Shown here: in pieces, positions 26,110 to 34,517 of the stretch
Layout of the letters: each line of letters starts with the position of its first letter
Numbering within the stretch: position 1 is the stretch's first letter
Source of the DNA: Planctomycetota bacterium
Lineage (GTDB): Bacteria; Planctomycetota; UBA11346
NCBI GenBank assembly: GCA_013816485.1
Contig: JACDEI010000020.1
Coordinates: 17,091 to 81,090, forward strand
Length of the DNA: 64,000 nucleotides
Reading direction: 5' to 3'
Translations under genes and position numbers: made by a program
Notes under the pieces: model-generated
Told to the model about the DNA's origin: nothing
The model's database searches: none
Seen by the model: the letters and a program-made list of their open reading frames with translations, nothing else

Positions 26110-27066
26110 ATGCGCGCCCTCCCCCTCCTCGGCCTGCTGGCCGGCCTGATCTTTTCACCTCTGGTCGCGTTCACCGCTGACATCACCGGGAAAGGCTACC
26201 GCTTCATCGGTGCCGACCGCTCGCTGGCGATCGTCGAAGCCGACGGCGCGGTGTCGTGGAAGCAGCCGGTTCCGGGCACGCCACATGACCTCAGCGTGCT
26301 GCCGAACGGCAACATGCTGATCGTGCTCGATAACCGCCGGGTGGTCGAACTCGAAGCCAAGACCGGCAAGGAAGTGTGGTCGTACGACTCCGCCAAAATG
26401 AACGGCAACGAGGGCAAGAAGATCGAGGTCCACGCCGTGCAACGTCTGGCAGATGGCCTGACGATGATCGCCGAATCCGGGGTCTCGCGCATCATCGAGG
26501 TCGACCAGGCTGGCGTGATCAAGAATCAGATTGCACTCAAGGTCGCCAACCCGCATCCGCACCGCGATACGCGTCTGGTGCGCAAGATCGCCAGCGGCAA
26601 CTACCTGGTCTGCCACGAAGGTGATGGCGCGGTGCGCGAGTACGACGCCAAGGGCGAGGTGGTGTGGGACTTCGCGGTGCCGCTGTTCGACAAGAAACCC
26701 GCCGGCGGACACGGTCCCGAGGCCTGGGGCAACCAGACCTACGGCGCGGTACGCCTGACCAACGGCAACACCCTGATCAGCACCGGCAACGGTCACTCAG
26801 TGATCGAAGTGAATTCGAAGAAAGAAATCGTCTGGCATCTCAAGCAAGGCGATCTCCCTGGGATCACCTTCGCCTGGATCACCAGCGTGCAGGCTCTGCC
26901 CGACGGCACGGTGATCATCGGCAATTGCCACGCCGGCCCGGAGAATCCCCAGGTCATCGCCGTCGACCGCGCAAAGAAAGTGCTGTGGTCGTACAAGAAC
27001 TTCGACCTCTTCGGCAACAACTTGGCGATGATCCAACTGCTTGATGTGCCCGGCCTGATCCACTGA
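26110..27066 (+). CDS. Secreted PQQ-like beta-propeller protein
   Basis: 318 residues with a signal peptide (MRALPLLGLLAGLIFSPLVAF). Repeated blades of the WD/PQQ-like type are visible: WKQPVPGTPHDLSVLPNGNMLI, VELEAKTGKEVWSYDS, VREYDAKGEVVWDFAVP, TNGNTLISTGNGHSVIEV, and VIAVDRAKKVLWSYKNFDLF. Such proteins are periplasmic scaffolds or binding proteins (BamB/PQQ-propeller type); no quinoprotein active-site residues can be assigned. It closes the sigma/FecR/DUF1553/DUF1501 gene group and is followed by a strong terminator. Confidence 0.8.
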   Translation: MRALPLLGLLAGLIFSPLVAFTADITGKGYRFIGADRSLAIVEADGAVSWKQPVPGTPHDLSVLPNGNMLIVLDNRRVVELEAKTGKEVWSYDSAKMNGNEGKKIEVHAVQRLADGLTMIAESGVSRIIEVDQAGVIKNQIALKVANPHPHRDTRLVRKIASGNYLVCHEGDGAVREYDAKGEVVWDFAVPLFDKKPAGGHGPEAWGNQTYGAVRLTNGNTLISTGNGHSVIEVNSKKEIVWHLKQGDLPGITFAWITSVQALPDGTVIIGNCHAGPENPQVIAVDRAKKVLWSYKNFDLFGNNLAMIQLLDVPGLIH

Positions 27067-27096
27067 CCCGCCTCGCGCCAGAACAGCATGACGAAA

Positions 27097-27134
27097 CAGG
27101 ACCCAGGCGGCCATGCCGCCTGGGTCCTGCTTTT
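27097..27134 (+). terminator. Rho-independent terminator after the propeller gene
   Basis: A 15-bp perfect stem (CAGGACCCAGGCGGC, loop CAT, complement) followed by CTTTTC, 31 bases after the stop at 27066. Confidence 0.85.
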
Positions 27135-27145
27135 CCTGCGCTGTC

Positions 27146-27208
27146 CGACACGCGCAGCGTGTCGCCAACACGGACCAAGGCGGCCCGGAGGGCCGCGATC
27201 CGTGTTGG
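27146..27208. other. Two adjacent strong hairpins upstream of the cbb3 operon
   Basis: Hairpin 1 (27146-27164): CGACACGC, loop GCA, GCGTGTCG. Hairpin 2 (27165-27208): outer stem CCAACACGGA/TCCGTGTTGG, inner stem GCGGCCC/GGGCCGC. Further palindromes lie at 27241-27256 (GCATGCC, CT, GGCATGC), 27323-27342 (ATCGGA and TCCGAT spaced by 8) and 27380-27401 (CTCTGGCGG, GGTG, CCGCCAGAG). The stretch 27067-27430 therefore holds no certain gene but is rich in structure; leader RNA or operator sites for the oxidase operon are possible. Confidence 0.55.
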
Positions 27209-27284
27209 TGGCGTGCTGAGTACGCCCGGATAACCGCCACGCATGCCCTGGCATGCATCTGCTGCCTGCTGTCGAACCACGCCC

Positions 27285-27434
27285 ATGACGGATGAAACGC
27301 CCGGTCCGTTCGATCCGTACATATCGGACAACACTATCCGATTGCCGGATCCGACCTCACCGCTAGCTTCCCCGCCTTCCTCTGGCGGGGTGCCGCCAGA
27401 GAGTGTCCACGCCGCTGCCTTGGAAGCCTCATGA
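27285..27434 (+). CDS. Possible 49-residue leader peptide overlapping ccoNO
   Basis: The frame starts [15 protein letters not shown] and ends with a TGA that overlaps the ATG of the next gene (ATGA), the typical arrangement of translational coupling. The peptide is Pro/Ser-rich with no membrane helix, and its distal part spans the inverted repeat at 27380-27401. It has no recognised homologue. It may be a genuine small upstream gene or a chance frame. Confidence 0.3.
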   Translation: MTDETPGPFDPYISDNTIRLPDPTSPLASPPSSGGVPPESVHAAALEAS

Positions 27435-29689
27435 GCGAGTCCTCGTCGCCTGCCGCTGTTTACCCCTCGGTTTCCCCTAACCTGGAAACCTTCGCCTACG
27501 ACAACCGCTGGGCGAGCAACTTCGTCATCGCCACCCTAGTGTGGGGCATCGTCGGCATGTCGCTGGGCGTCACCATCGCCCTGCAACTTGCCTTCCCGGC
27601 CGCAAGCTTCGACCAGTCGTGGTTCACCTATGGCCGCCTGCGCCCGCTGCATACCAACGCGGTGATCTTCGCCTTTGCCGGCAACGCCATCTTCGCCGGC
27701 ATCTACTTCTCGCTCCAGCGCCTGCTCAAGGCGCGCATGTTCAGCGACAAGTTGTCGGCCTTCCATTTCTGGGGCTGGCAGGCGGTGATCGTCGCCGGTG
27801 TCATCACGCTGCCCCTCGGCATCACTTCGGGTAAGGAATACGCTGAGCTGGAATGGCCGATCGACATCGCCCTCGCCGCGGTGTGGATCGCCTTCGGTAT
27901 CAACATGTTCGGCACCATCTTCCGCCGGCGCGAGAAACATCTCTACGTGGCGATCTGGTTCTATATCGCCACCTGGCTCGGCATCTTCATGCTGCACGTG
28001 GTCAACTCGGTCGAATATCCGGTTACCCTTTTCAAATCCTACCCGGTCTACGCCGGCATCCAGGACGCCATGGTGCAATGGTGGTATGGCCACAACGCGG
28101 TGGCGTTCTTCCTCACCACGCCCTTCCTGGGCATCATGTACTACTACATCCCCAAGGCGGCCGAGCGCCCGGTGTACAGCTACCGCCTGTCGATCGTGCA
28201 CTACTGGTCGCTGATCTTCATCTACATCTGGGCCGGCCCACACCACCTGCTGCACACCGCCCTGCCGGAGTGGGCGCAGACGCTCGGCGTGGTGTTCAGC
28301 GTCATGCTTATCGCGCCGTCCTGGGGCGGCATGATCAACGGCCTGCTGACGCTACGCGGCGCGTGGGACAAGGTGCGCGAAAGCGCGGTGCTGAAGTTCC
28401 TGGTCGCCGCCGTGACGTTCTATGGCATGGCCACCTTTGAAGGCTGCCTGCTGGCCATCCGTGAAGTGAACGCGCTATCGCACAACACCGACTGGACCAT
28501 CGGCCACGTGCACAACGGCGCGCTCGGCTGGGTCGCGCTGATCAGCTTCGGCATGATCTACTGGATGATCCCGAAGATGTACAAAACCAAGCTGTGGTCC
28601 GAAGGCCTGGCCAACGTGCACTTCTGGCTCGCCACCATCGGCATTGGTGCCTACGCCATCGCGATGTGGATCGCCGGCATCACCGCCGGTTCGATGCAAC
28701 TCGCCTTCGATGAAGCAGGTCGCCTCGCCTACACCGACTGGATGGAGATCGTCAACGCCATCGTGCCGTTCTACTGGGTGCGTTTCGGCGGCGGCTGCCT
28801 GTTCCTGCTCGGCATGATCCTGTGCGCTTTCAACATCTGGCGCACCATCGCGGCGGCGAACACGCTGGAGGACGACGTGGTCCAGGCGCCGGCACGGTTG
28901 CCGATGCCACGTGCCGTCAGCGTCGAGATCGACCAGGCCCTGCGTGAGAAGGGCTGGGGCAACAAGACCAACGCCCTGCACGATCTGGTGGAACGCTGGC
29001 CCACGGCAATGGTCGGCCTGTCGGTCGTGGTGCTCGCCATCGGCGGCATCTGTGAACTCGGCCCCACCATCATCCAGGGCGCGGTCGCGCCGCGCATCGC
29101 CACCGTCACCCCCTACACCCCGTTGGAGTTGACCGGCCGCGACATCTACATCCGTGAAGGCTGTTCGGTCTGCCATACGCAGATGATCCGCACGCTGCGC
29201 GCGGAAATGGAACGTTACGGCGGCCAGTATTCACGTGCCGGCGAGTTCATCTATGACCGGCCGTTCCTGTGGGGCAGCAAACGCACCGGCCCGGACCTCG
29301 CACGCATCGGCGTGCTCAAGCCCGGTGCCGCCTGGCACTACGACCACATGGAGCGCCCCAAGTCGGTGTCCCCTGGCTCGATCATGCCGAATTATCCCTG
29401 GCTGATCAGCGACGACATGGATCTGTCGAGCCTGGAGCGGAAGCTCAAAGTCCTCGCCAGCTTCCCGATGAACACCCCGTATTCGCCGGAGGAGATCCGC
29501 GGCGCGGTCGAGTCGGCCAAGAAACAGGCCAAGACCATCGGCGATGAACTGCGCGGCATCGAAAAATACCAGAAGATCGAGGGACTCGACAACAAAGAGA
29601 TCATCGCCCTGATCGCCTACCTCAAGCGCCTCGGCACCGACCTGAACAAGAAGTCGTCCGAGGCAACGGCAGTGAAGGCAGGGAACTGA
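27431..29689 (+). CDS. ccoNO: Fused cbb3-type cytochrome oxidase subunits I and II (CcoN-CcoO)
   Basis: 752 residues. Residues about 1-480 are CcoN, the heme-copper catalytic subunit, with many membrane helices and the conserved His-bearing segments ([51 protein letters not shown]) that ligate low-spin heme, CuB and high-spin heme. A linker leads into a CcoO part with one membrane helix (about 523-545, [16 protein letters not shown]) and a periplasmic cytochrome c (CSVCH at 578-582, methionine region GSIMPNYPW). Normally these are separate proteins. This is the terminal oxidase of low-oxygen respiration. It is followed after 3 bases by the CcoP-like gene and then CcoG. Confidence 0.95.
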   Translation: MSESSSPAAVYPSVSPNLETFAYDNRWASNFVIATLVWGIVGMSLGVTIALQLAFPAASFDQSWFTYGRLRPLHTNAVIFAFAGNAIFAGIYFSLQRLLKARMFSDKLSAFHFWGWQAVIVAGVITLPLGITSGKEYAELEWPIDIALAAVWIAFGINMFGTIFRRREKHLYVAIWFYIATWLGIFMLHVVNSVEYPVTLFKSYPVYAGIQDAMVQWWYGHNAVAFFLTTPFLGIMYYYIPKAAERPVYSYRLSIVHYWSLIFIYIWAGPHHLLHTALPEWAQTLGVVFSVMLIAPSWGGMINGLLTLRGAWDKVRESAVLKFLVAAVTFYGMATFEGCLLAIREVNALSHNTDWTIGHVHNGALGWVALISFGMIYWMIPKMYKTKLWSEGLANVHFWLATIGIGAYAIAMWIAGITAGSMQLAFDEAGRLAYTDWMEIVNAIVPFYWVRFGGGCLFLLGMILCAFNIWRTIAAANTLEDDVVQAPARLPMPRAVSVEIDQALREKGWGNKTNALHDLVERWPTAMVGLSVVVLAIGGICELGPTIIQGAVAPRIATVTPYTPLELTGRDIYIREGCSVCHTQMIRTLRAEMERYGGQYSRAGEFIYDRPFLWGSKRTGPDLARIGVLKPGAAWHYDHMERPKSVSPGSIMPNYPWLISDDMDLSSLERKLKVLASFPMNTPYSPEEIRGAVESAKKQAKTIGDELRGIEKYQKIEGLDNKEIIALIAYLKRLGTDLNKKSSEATAVKAGN

Positions 29690-29692
29690 GCC

Positions 29693-30298
29693 ATGTCGGA
29701 TTTCGCGCCCAAACACGGTGAGAGCATCGACCAGGAGCGCTCGCACGCCTTCGACGGCATCACCGAGTACGACAACAGCCTGCCACGCTGGTGGCTGTGG
29801 ACGCTGTACCTCTCATCCGCCTTCGCGGTATGGTACGTGTTCCACTTCCACTTCTTCACCGGCGTCCTGACCAAGGAGGACGCCACGGAATACGAATTCC
29901 TCAAGGCGAAGGAAAAGGCGGAGGAAGCTGCGGCGGCCAAGGACAAGGTAAAGACCGAGGACGAACTGCGCGCCATGAGCAAGGACCCGGCGATGATCGC
30001 CAAGGGCAAGGCATTGATGCCCAAGACCATCTGCTTTACCTGCCACGGCCCGGAACTGACCGGCCTGATCGGTCCGAACCTGCGCGACAAGTACTGGATC
30101 TACGGCTCCAGCATGACCACCATGATCGAGTCGATCAGCCTGGGCCGTCTGCCACTGATGCCACCGCAGAACGTCACACTCAAAGCAGATGAGATCGAAG
30201 CCATCGCCTGCTACATTGTCGATCTGAACCGTCAGGGCGAGAAGCCCGGCATGCGCCCGCAAGCGGCGCGGGAGAAAGAAGACCCGATCACCTACTGA
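29693..30298 (+). CDS. ccoP: Short mono-heme CcoP-like cbb3 oxidase subunit
   Basis: 201 residues, starting 3 bases after ccoNO. The N-terminus (HAFDGITEYDNSLPRWWLWTLY) is the hallmark CcoP entry to its membrane helix (about 32-55). A Lys/Glu/Ala-rich helical linker (about 62-95) leads to one cytochrome c domain with CFTCH at 114-118 and LPLMPPQNVTL supplying the Met ligand. Classical CcoP is about 300 residues with two hemes; only one CxxCH is present here. It should carry electrons from donor cytochromes to CcoO. No CcoQ, CcoS or CcoI lies in the window. Confidence 0.9.
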   Translation: MSDFAPKHGESIDQERSHAFDGITEYDNSLPRWWLWTLYLSSAFAVWYVFHFHFFTGVLTKEDATEYEFLKAKEKAEEAAAAKDKVKTEDELRAMSKDPAMIAKGKALMPKTICFTCHGPELTGLIGPNLRDKYWIYGSSMTTMIESISLGRLPLMPPQNVTLKADEIEAIACYIVDLNRQGEKPGMRPQAAREKEDPITY

Positions 30299-30316
30299 TC
30301 CGGTCTTCGACACACC

Positions 30317-31699
30317 ATGGCCAACGCCCCAGGCACCAGCGACGATTTCCGCTCGGTGATGGCGTCGGTCGATACCCACGGTCGCCGCCATTGGCTGCAT
30401 GTGCACCTGATCATGGGTGCTTGGCGCCTGCGCCGTATCCTGCTCGCGGTCTTCCTGATCGGATTCTACCTCGCGTTACCGTACCTCAGCGTTGGCGGAC
30501 GCCCCGCACTGCTGCTCAATATACCCAAACGTCAGTTCACCGTCGCTGGCCAAGTGTTCTGGCCGCAGGACTTCTGGTACCTGCTGATCTTCGTCCTCAT
30601 TTTTGTCGTCGGCACCGCGCTCTTGGTGGCGTTGGTCGGCCGGTTTTTCTGCGGCTGGCTCTGCCCGCACAACGTCTTCCTTGAGACCATCTACCGTCCG
30701 CTCGAACGGCTCTTCGAAGGTGCGGCGGTGAAACGCCTCAACCGTGCGCGCGGCAAGATCGGTGGCTCATGGCGCAAGCTGTTCTCGTGGACCGGCTACA
30801 TCCTGGTGTCGGCACTGCTGGCGGCGACCGCGACGATGCTCTTCACCGGACCACAAGCGTTCAGCTACGGCATCATCCTCGACGTGGTGGACTACCCCAG
30901 CGCGGCGATCTTCTACGGCATCAGCTTCGGGCTGATCATGTTCAACTTCGCATGGTTTCGTGAACAGACCTGCACCATCGTCTGTCCCTACGGCCGGCTG
31001 CAGAGCGCCATGCTCGATCCCGAATCACTGGTCGTCGCCTATGACGTCAAACGGGGTGAACCCCGTGGCAAACCCGGTGAGGTCACCGGCGACTGTGTCG
31101 ACTGCGGCCTGTGCGTGACGGTCTGCCCCACCGGCATCGACATCCGCAACGGCAACCAGATGGAATGTATCCACTGCACGGCGTGCATCGACGCCTGCAA
31201 CACGGTGATGACCAAACTCGACCGCCCGATCAATCTCATCGGTTTCAGCAGTGAAGCGGAAATGGGCGGTGGCAAACGCCGGATCATCCGCCCACGCACC
31301 ATCATCTACACCGTGGTGTTGGCCATTCTGATCGGCGTCTTCGCCTGGCGCATCGCCGCACGCACCAACATCCAGGCCGTGGTCCTGCGCCCCGACAATC
31401 TGCCGGTCGCCACCACCGTCGATGATAAGCCGGTGATCCGCCAATGGGTCAAGCTCTCGCTCATCAACCGCACCGGCGAGGCCCGCAGCGCCACACTGCA
31501 TCTGCCGGACAAGCTCGGCTGCACCATCACCCTGCAACCGACCACCATCGAGCTGCCGCCGAACAAGAAGGTGGAGGTGCAGGCGGCGATCGATGTGCCG
31601 GTGACATCATTCACCGCCGCGACGTGTCCGACGGTGCTCACCGTGCGCGAAGCCAACGGAGACGAGCAACAGGTGGAGTTGGATCTGCGAAAGCCCTGA
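30317..31699 (+). CDS. ccoG: Cytochrome oxidase accessory protein CcoG (FixG/RdxA-like)
   Basis: 460 residues. Several membrane helices surround the Cys motifs FCGWLCP (111-117) and TCTIVCPYGR (near 219). Two ferredoxin-type 4Fe-4S motifs follow: CVDCGLCVTVCP (260-271) and CIHCTACIDAC (284-294). A late helix (about 328-345) and a C-terminal periplasmic Ig-like FixG domain complete it. CcoG takes part in copper handling during cbb3 oxidase assembly (Cu(II) reduction in studied members). It is the last recognised gene of the operon. Confidence 0.93.
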   Translation: MANAPGTSDDFRSVMASVDTHGRRHWLHVHLIMGAWRLRRILLAVFLIGFYLALPYLSVGGRPALLLNIPKRQFTVAGQVFWPQDFWYLLIFVLIFVVGTALLVALVGRFFCGWLCPHNVFLETIYRPLERLFEGAAVKRLNRARGKIGGSWRKLFSWTGYILVSALLAATATMLFTGPQAFSYGIILDVVDYPSAAIFYGISFGLIMFNFAWFREQTCTIVCPYGRLQSAMLDPESLVVAYDVKRGEPRGKPGEVTGDCVDCGLCVTVCPTGIDIRNGNQMECIHCTACIDACNTVMTKLDRPINLIGFSSEAEMGGGKRRIIRPRTIIYTVVLAILIGVFAWRIAARTNIQAVVLRPDNLPVATTVDDKPVIRQWVKLSLINRTGEARSATLHLPDKLGCTITLQPTTIELPPNKKVEVQAAIDVPVTSFTAATCPTVLTVREANGDEQQVELDLRKP

Positions 31700-31772
31700 G
31701 CACAGTGCTCTCGCTGGGAAACATGCCCAGCCCGATGGCGCAATGGATGAGGTAAACCACGCCCGGATGACG

Positions 31773-31941
31773 CTTAGAAGCTGTCTTGAAAGGCAGGGCC
31801 GACATGGAGGACCGGAGGACCGGAGGAAGACAGAGCTGCGGAACCTCGGATGTTCACCGACACTTCGTTTCTCGCCTCTCTCCGGTTCTCCGGTTCTCCG
31901 GTCCTCCATGTGAATTTCGGTCTTTCAAGACAGCTTCTTAG
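31773..31941. mobile_element. MITE-like element with 15/16-bp perfect terminal inverted repeats
   Basis: AAGCTGTCTTGAAAG (31778-31792) and its exact complement (31922-31936) bound a 159-bp element, flanked by the direct repeat CTTAG on both sides. Equally, it can be read as a 16-bp repeat starting GAAGCTGTC with a TTA duplication. Inside, ACATGGAGGACCGGAGGACC and its near complement form further opposing arms built of 8-bp units, with a central loop of about 55 bases. There is no coding capacity. It is a non-autonomous element; the transposase that moves it is not in the window. It sits 7 bases from the stop of the minus-strand hydrolase. Confidence 0.8.
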
Positions 31942-31947
31942 AAAAAT

Positions 31948-32868
31948 TCACTCCGCCCATTCGAGCAACCGATCCCCGATCTCCTTGAGCACCGTGGTCG
32001 GGAAGCGGTGGTCGTAGTCGCCTTCCAGGATCGCCAGCTTCGACTGGGGGAAAGTCGCCTGGCGATCGCGCACCGCTTTGAGCACCGGCTCCACCGCTTC
32101 GGGCGTGGCGACGCGGTCGCCCTTGCCGTAGCTGATGCCGACGCTGCGCGGCAGGATGTCGGCGACGATGTCGGCCTGATCCAGGCCCATGGACAACAAT
32201 CCGGGCAGCAGGTTGTGGCGCGGCAGCAGACGACCCTGTTTGATCATCACCGCCTGCTGACCGAGACCGGCGTGCATCCACAACGAGCCGACACGCTGAT
32301 CACAGAACGCTAGCCACGCGGAGGTGCGCGCACCCATGCCGTAGCCGATCACCGACGCGGTCAGGCCACGGGTGCGGTCGAGGTCGAGCAGTGCCGCGAG
32401 CACGCAGCGTAACTGATCGATGGTCTCTGCCAGCAGGCTGCGACCATAGGCCAGCGAGCGTGATAGGCAGAGCTGTTCCCAGAAACGATCGATCGGCATG
32501 CCCGGTGGAGCCTGTTGCTGGCCGAAACACGGCAGATCGGGACAGACCACGGTGAAGCCGCGCGCGGCAAGATTGAAGCCGTAATGGTGTTCGCGCTGGC
32601 CACGTTGGCCGGCGACTTCCTCACCGCCCTGACCGAAAGCATCGCCATGCGGATGGAGCGCCAGCAAGGCGGGCCACGGACCGTTGCCGACCGACGGATG
32701 GAGCATCCACGCGGTCAAGCGTATGCCCCCAGGGACCGCGTAGCTGATGCGCTGACGGCGGACGGCGCCTGAGACGAAGGGGGTGCCCTCGACGCGGACA
32801 TCGTGTTCGGGAAGTTCGTCGGTGAGTTTCAAGGCCGCCATCACCGCGGCGCGCTGGTCCTGATTCAT
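31948..32868 (-). CDS. Alpha/beta hydrolase (dienelactone hydrolase/acetyl esterase-like), nucleophile replaced
   Basis: 306 residues, no signal peptide. Fold signs: LLALHPHGDAFG (oxyanion region, about 68-79), FTVVCPDLPCFGQ (about 105-117), then the nucleophile-elbow block VIGYGMGARTSAWLAF (173-188), an acid-strand block (SYGKGDRVATPE, Asp near 250) and a late His block (GDYDHRFP). In related esterases the elbow is G-x-S-x-G or has Cys; here the central residue is Gly (G177). Either the protein is not a classical hydrolase or the nucleophile lies elsewhere. The MITE lies 6 bp past its stop codon, so readthrough structure could affect its mRNA end. Confidence 0.75.
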   Translation of the reverse strand: MNQDQRAAVMAALKLTDELPEHDVRVEGTPFVSGAVRRQRISYAVPGGIRLTAWMLHPSVGNGPWPALLALHPHGDAFGQGGEEVAGQRGQREHHYGFNLAARGFTVVCPDLPCFGQQQAPPGMPIDRFWEQLCLSRSLAYGRSLLAETIDQLRCVLAALLDLDRTRGLTASVIGYGMGARTSAWLAFCDQRVGSLWMHAGLGQQAVMIKQGRLLPRHNLLPGLLSMGLDQADIVADILPRSVGISYGKGDRVATPEAVEPVLKAVRDRQATFPQSKLAILEGDYDHRFPTTVLKEIGDRLLEWAE

Positions 32869-32981
32869 GCAAACACCCTAGTGACCGTGCCCGGGATCCA
32901 CAACCAGGTGACTGCCGATGCTGTCCATCTGAGGCACCCGCCCGGTTGTGATGGCGCATCCGCACGCTTTCATGGCGGCCC

Positions 32982-34421
32982 ATGCGACCCGCCGGCAATC
33001 CCTTCGCCCCCCGAACCTACGGCTCCTACGAGCCGCTGTCGCAGCGCGCCGGCATTTGGCGCAACATCGTCAACACCACGGTATTCATCGGTGACCAGGG
33101 CCTGGCCATCGTCGACACTCAGGTCAACCACGCCCTCGCCCGCCGGGTGCTGGCGACGCTGAAGGAACGTTGGCCCGGCAAGCCGCTGCTCTACGCCATC
33201 AACACCCACTACCACTGGGACCACACCAACGGCAACGAGGTGTTCAAGCAGGCCGGCGCCACGCTGGTCGCCAGCCGACGCACCGCCAAGGCGATGGTCG
33301 AGCGTGCGCCGCGGCAGAAGGGTTTCCTATCGAGCCGTGGGTTCGAACTCGGTCCCGACCCCCTCCAGCCGGATGTCTTCGCCGAGGACGCCAAACGCCT
33401 CGACCTGGGAGGCCTGTCGCTGGAACTCAAACTCGGCCACGCTGCCGAGACCGCCGATCCGACGTTGGTGTGGTGTCCGGAGGAACGTGTGCTGGTCGCC
33501 GGTGATACGGTGATGACCGGCAGCTTCCCGATCTTCGGCCAGCCGAGCCAACGTGAAGGCCTGGAAAACAACGATTGGATCACCGCCATCGACGAGGTGC
33601 GTGGCTTCCAACCACTGCACGTTTCGCCCGGTCACGGACCGGTCGCACACGAAGCGGAACTGGCGATGCTGGAGCGCATCTGCCGCTACTTCCTCGACGA
33701 GGTGAAACGTCATCACGCCGCCGGCCACACGCTGGAACAGACCATGCGTGAGATGGAAGACAACATGCCGGCGTGGATCACGCGCATCCCCGAAGTCTGG
33801 GGTACGCCGCGCTATGCCATCCTGCGCGCCTGGGCCGGCGTCGCCGATCTTGGTCAACCCGGTTGGCAGCATGTGAAACCGACGGCGATCCCGCGCAGCG
33901 GCAGCGCAAGCAGTGCAAAAGATCTCGCCGCGTTTGAGGAAGCCGTCGCCCAGGCCAACGAAGGCGGCGACGCCGGCCAGGCCGTGGTGTGGGCCGAGGC
34001 CGCCACCGCCGCGCTGCCGCATGACCCCGGTGCGTGGACGCTGCTCGCGGCAACCATGATCAGCGCCAGCCGTGGCATCGCCTCGGTGCTAGAGAAGGGC
34101 GACTGCTTCGACGCCGCGCGCACGGCCGTCGAACACGCGCTCACCATCGATCCCGGTTACGGCCCGGCACTGCTGCAACACGGCCAATTCCACACCATGA
34201 TGGCATTCCGCAATGGTGACGATCCCAATCGCGGTGAGGTCCTGCTGGAACGCGCATCGGCAGATGCGCGCCTGACACCCCGGCAGCACGCCGAGATCGC
34301 GTTCTACCGCGGCATCGCCGAGCGTGCGCGTGGCAACGAACCACAGGCGAAGCAATGGTTCGGTCGCGCACTCGCTGCTGACCAGACCTACAAGCCTGCG
34401 ATCATGGCGCAGATGGGGTAG
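32982..34421 (+). CDS. Metallo-beta-lactamase-fold hydrolase with C-terminal TPR-like region
   Basis: 479 residues without signal peptide. The N-terminal 250 residues are an MBL domain: THYHWDHTNGN carries the metal ligands H76, H78, D80 and H81, with GHAAETADPTLVW and VAGDTVM giving the next ligands and VSPGHGPV the last. The C-terminal about 170 residues are helical TPR-like repeats (AGQAVVWAEAATAALPHDPG, AARTAVEHALTIDPGYGPA, AKQWFGRALAADQTYKPA). The substrate is unknown; alkylsulfatase-, lactonase- and thiolesterase-like roles are all possible. The repeat array at 34428 begins 6 bases after the stop. Confidence 0.82.
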   Translation: MRPAGNPFAPRTYGSYEPLSQRAGIWRNIVNTTVFIGDQGLAIVDTQVNHALARRVLATLKERWPGKPLLYAINTHYHWDHTNGNEVFKQAGATLVASRRTAKAMVERAPRQKGFLSSRGFELGPDPLQPDVFAEDAKRLDLGGLSLELKLGHAAETADPTLVWCPEERVLVAGDTVMTGSFPIFGQPSQREGLENNDWITAIDEVRGFQPLHVSPGHGPVAHEAELAMLERICRYFLDEVKRHHAAGHTLEQTMREMEDNMPAWITRIPEVWGTPRYAILRAWAGVADLGQPGWQHVKPTAIPRSGSASSAKDLAAFEEAVAQANEGGDAGQAVVWAEAATAALPHDPGAWTLLAATMISASRGIASVLEKGDCFDAARTAVEHALTIDPGYGPALLQHGQFHTMMAFRNGDDPNRGEVLLERASADARLTPRQHAEIAFYRGIAERARGNEPQAKQWFGRALAADQTYKPAIMAQMG

Positions 34422-34427
34422 GACAAC

Positions 34428-34509
34428 CGTCCGAACCGTACGAGGGGTACGAACGGTCCGAAAGGTCCGGACCCTTCGTACTCCTCGAACTGTTCGTACC
34501 CCTCGGGCC
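34428..34509. repeat. Inverted 9-bp-unit array between the MBL gene and queA
   Basis: Units CGTCCGAAC, CGTACGAGG, GGTACGAAC, GGTCCGAAA, GGTCC face GGACC, CTTCGTACT, CCTCGAACT, GTTCGTACC, CCTCGGGCC. About 21 bases pair with two mismatches, plus the GGTCC/GGACC hinge, giving a long hairpin 8 bases before the queA ATG. Confidence 0.85.
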
Positions 34510-34517
34510 TGCCTTCC

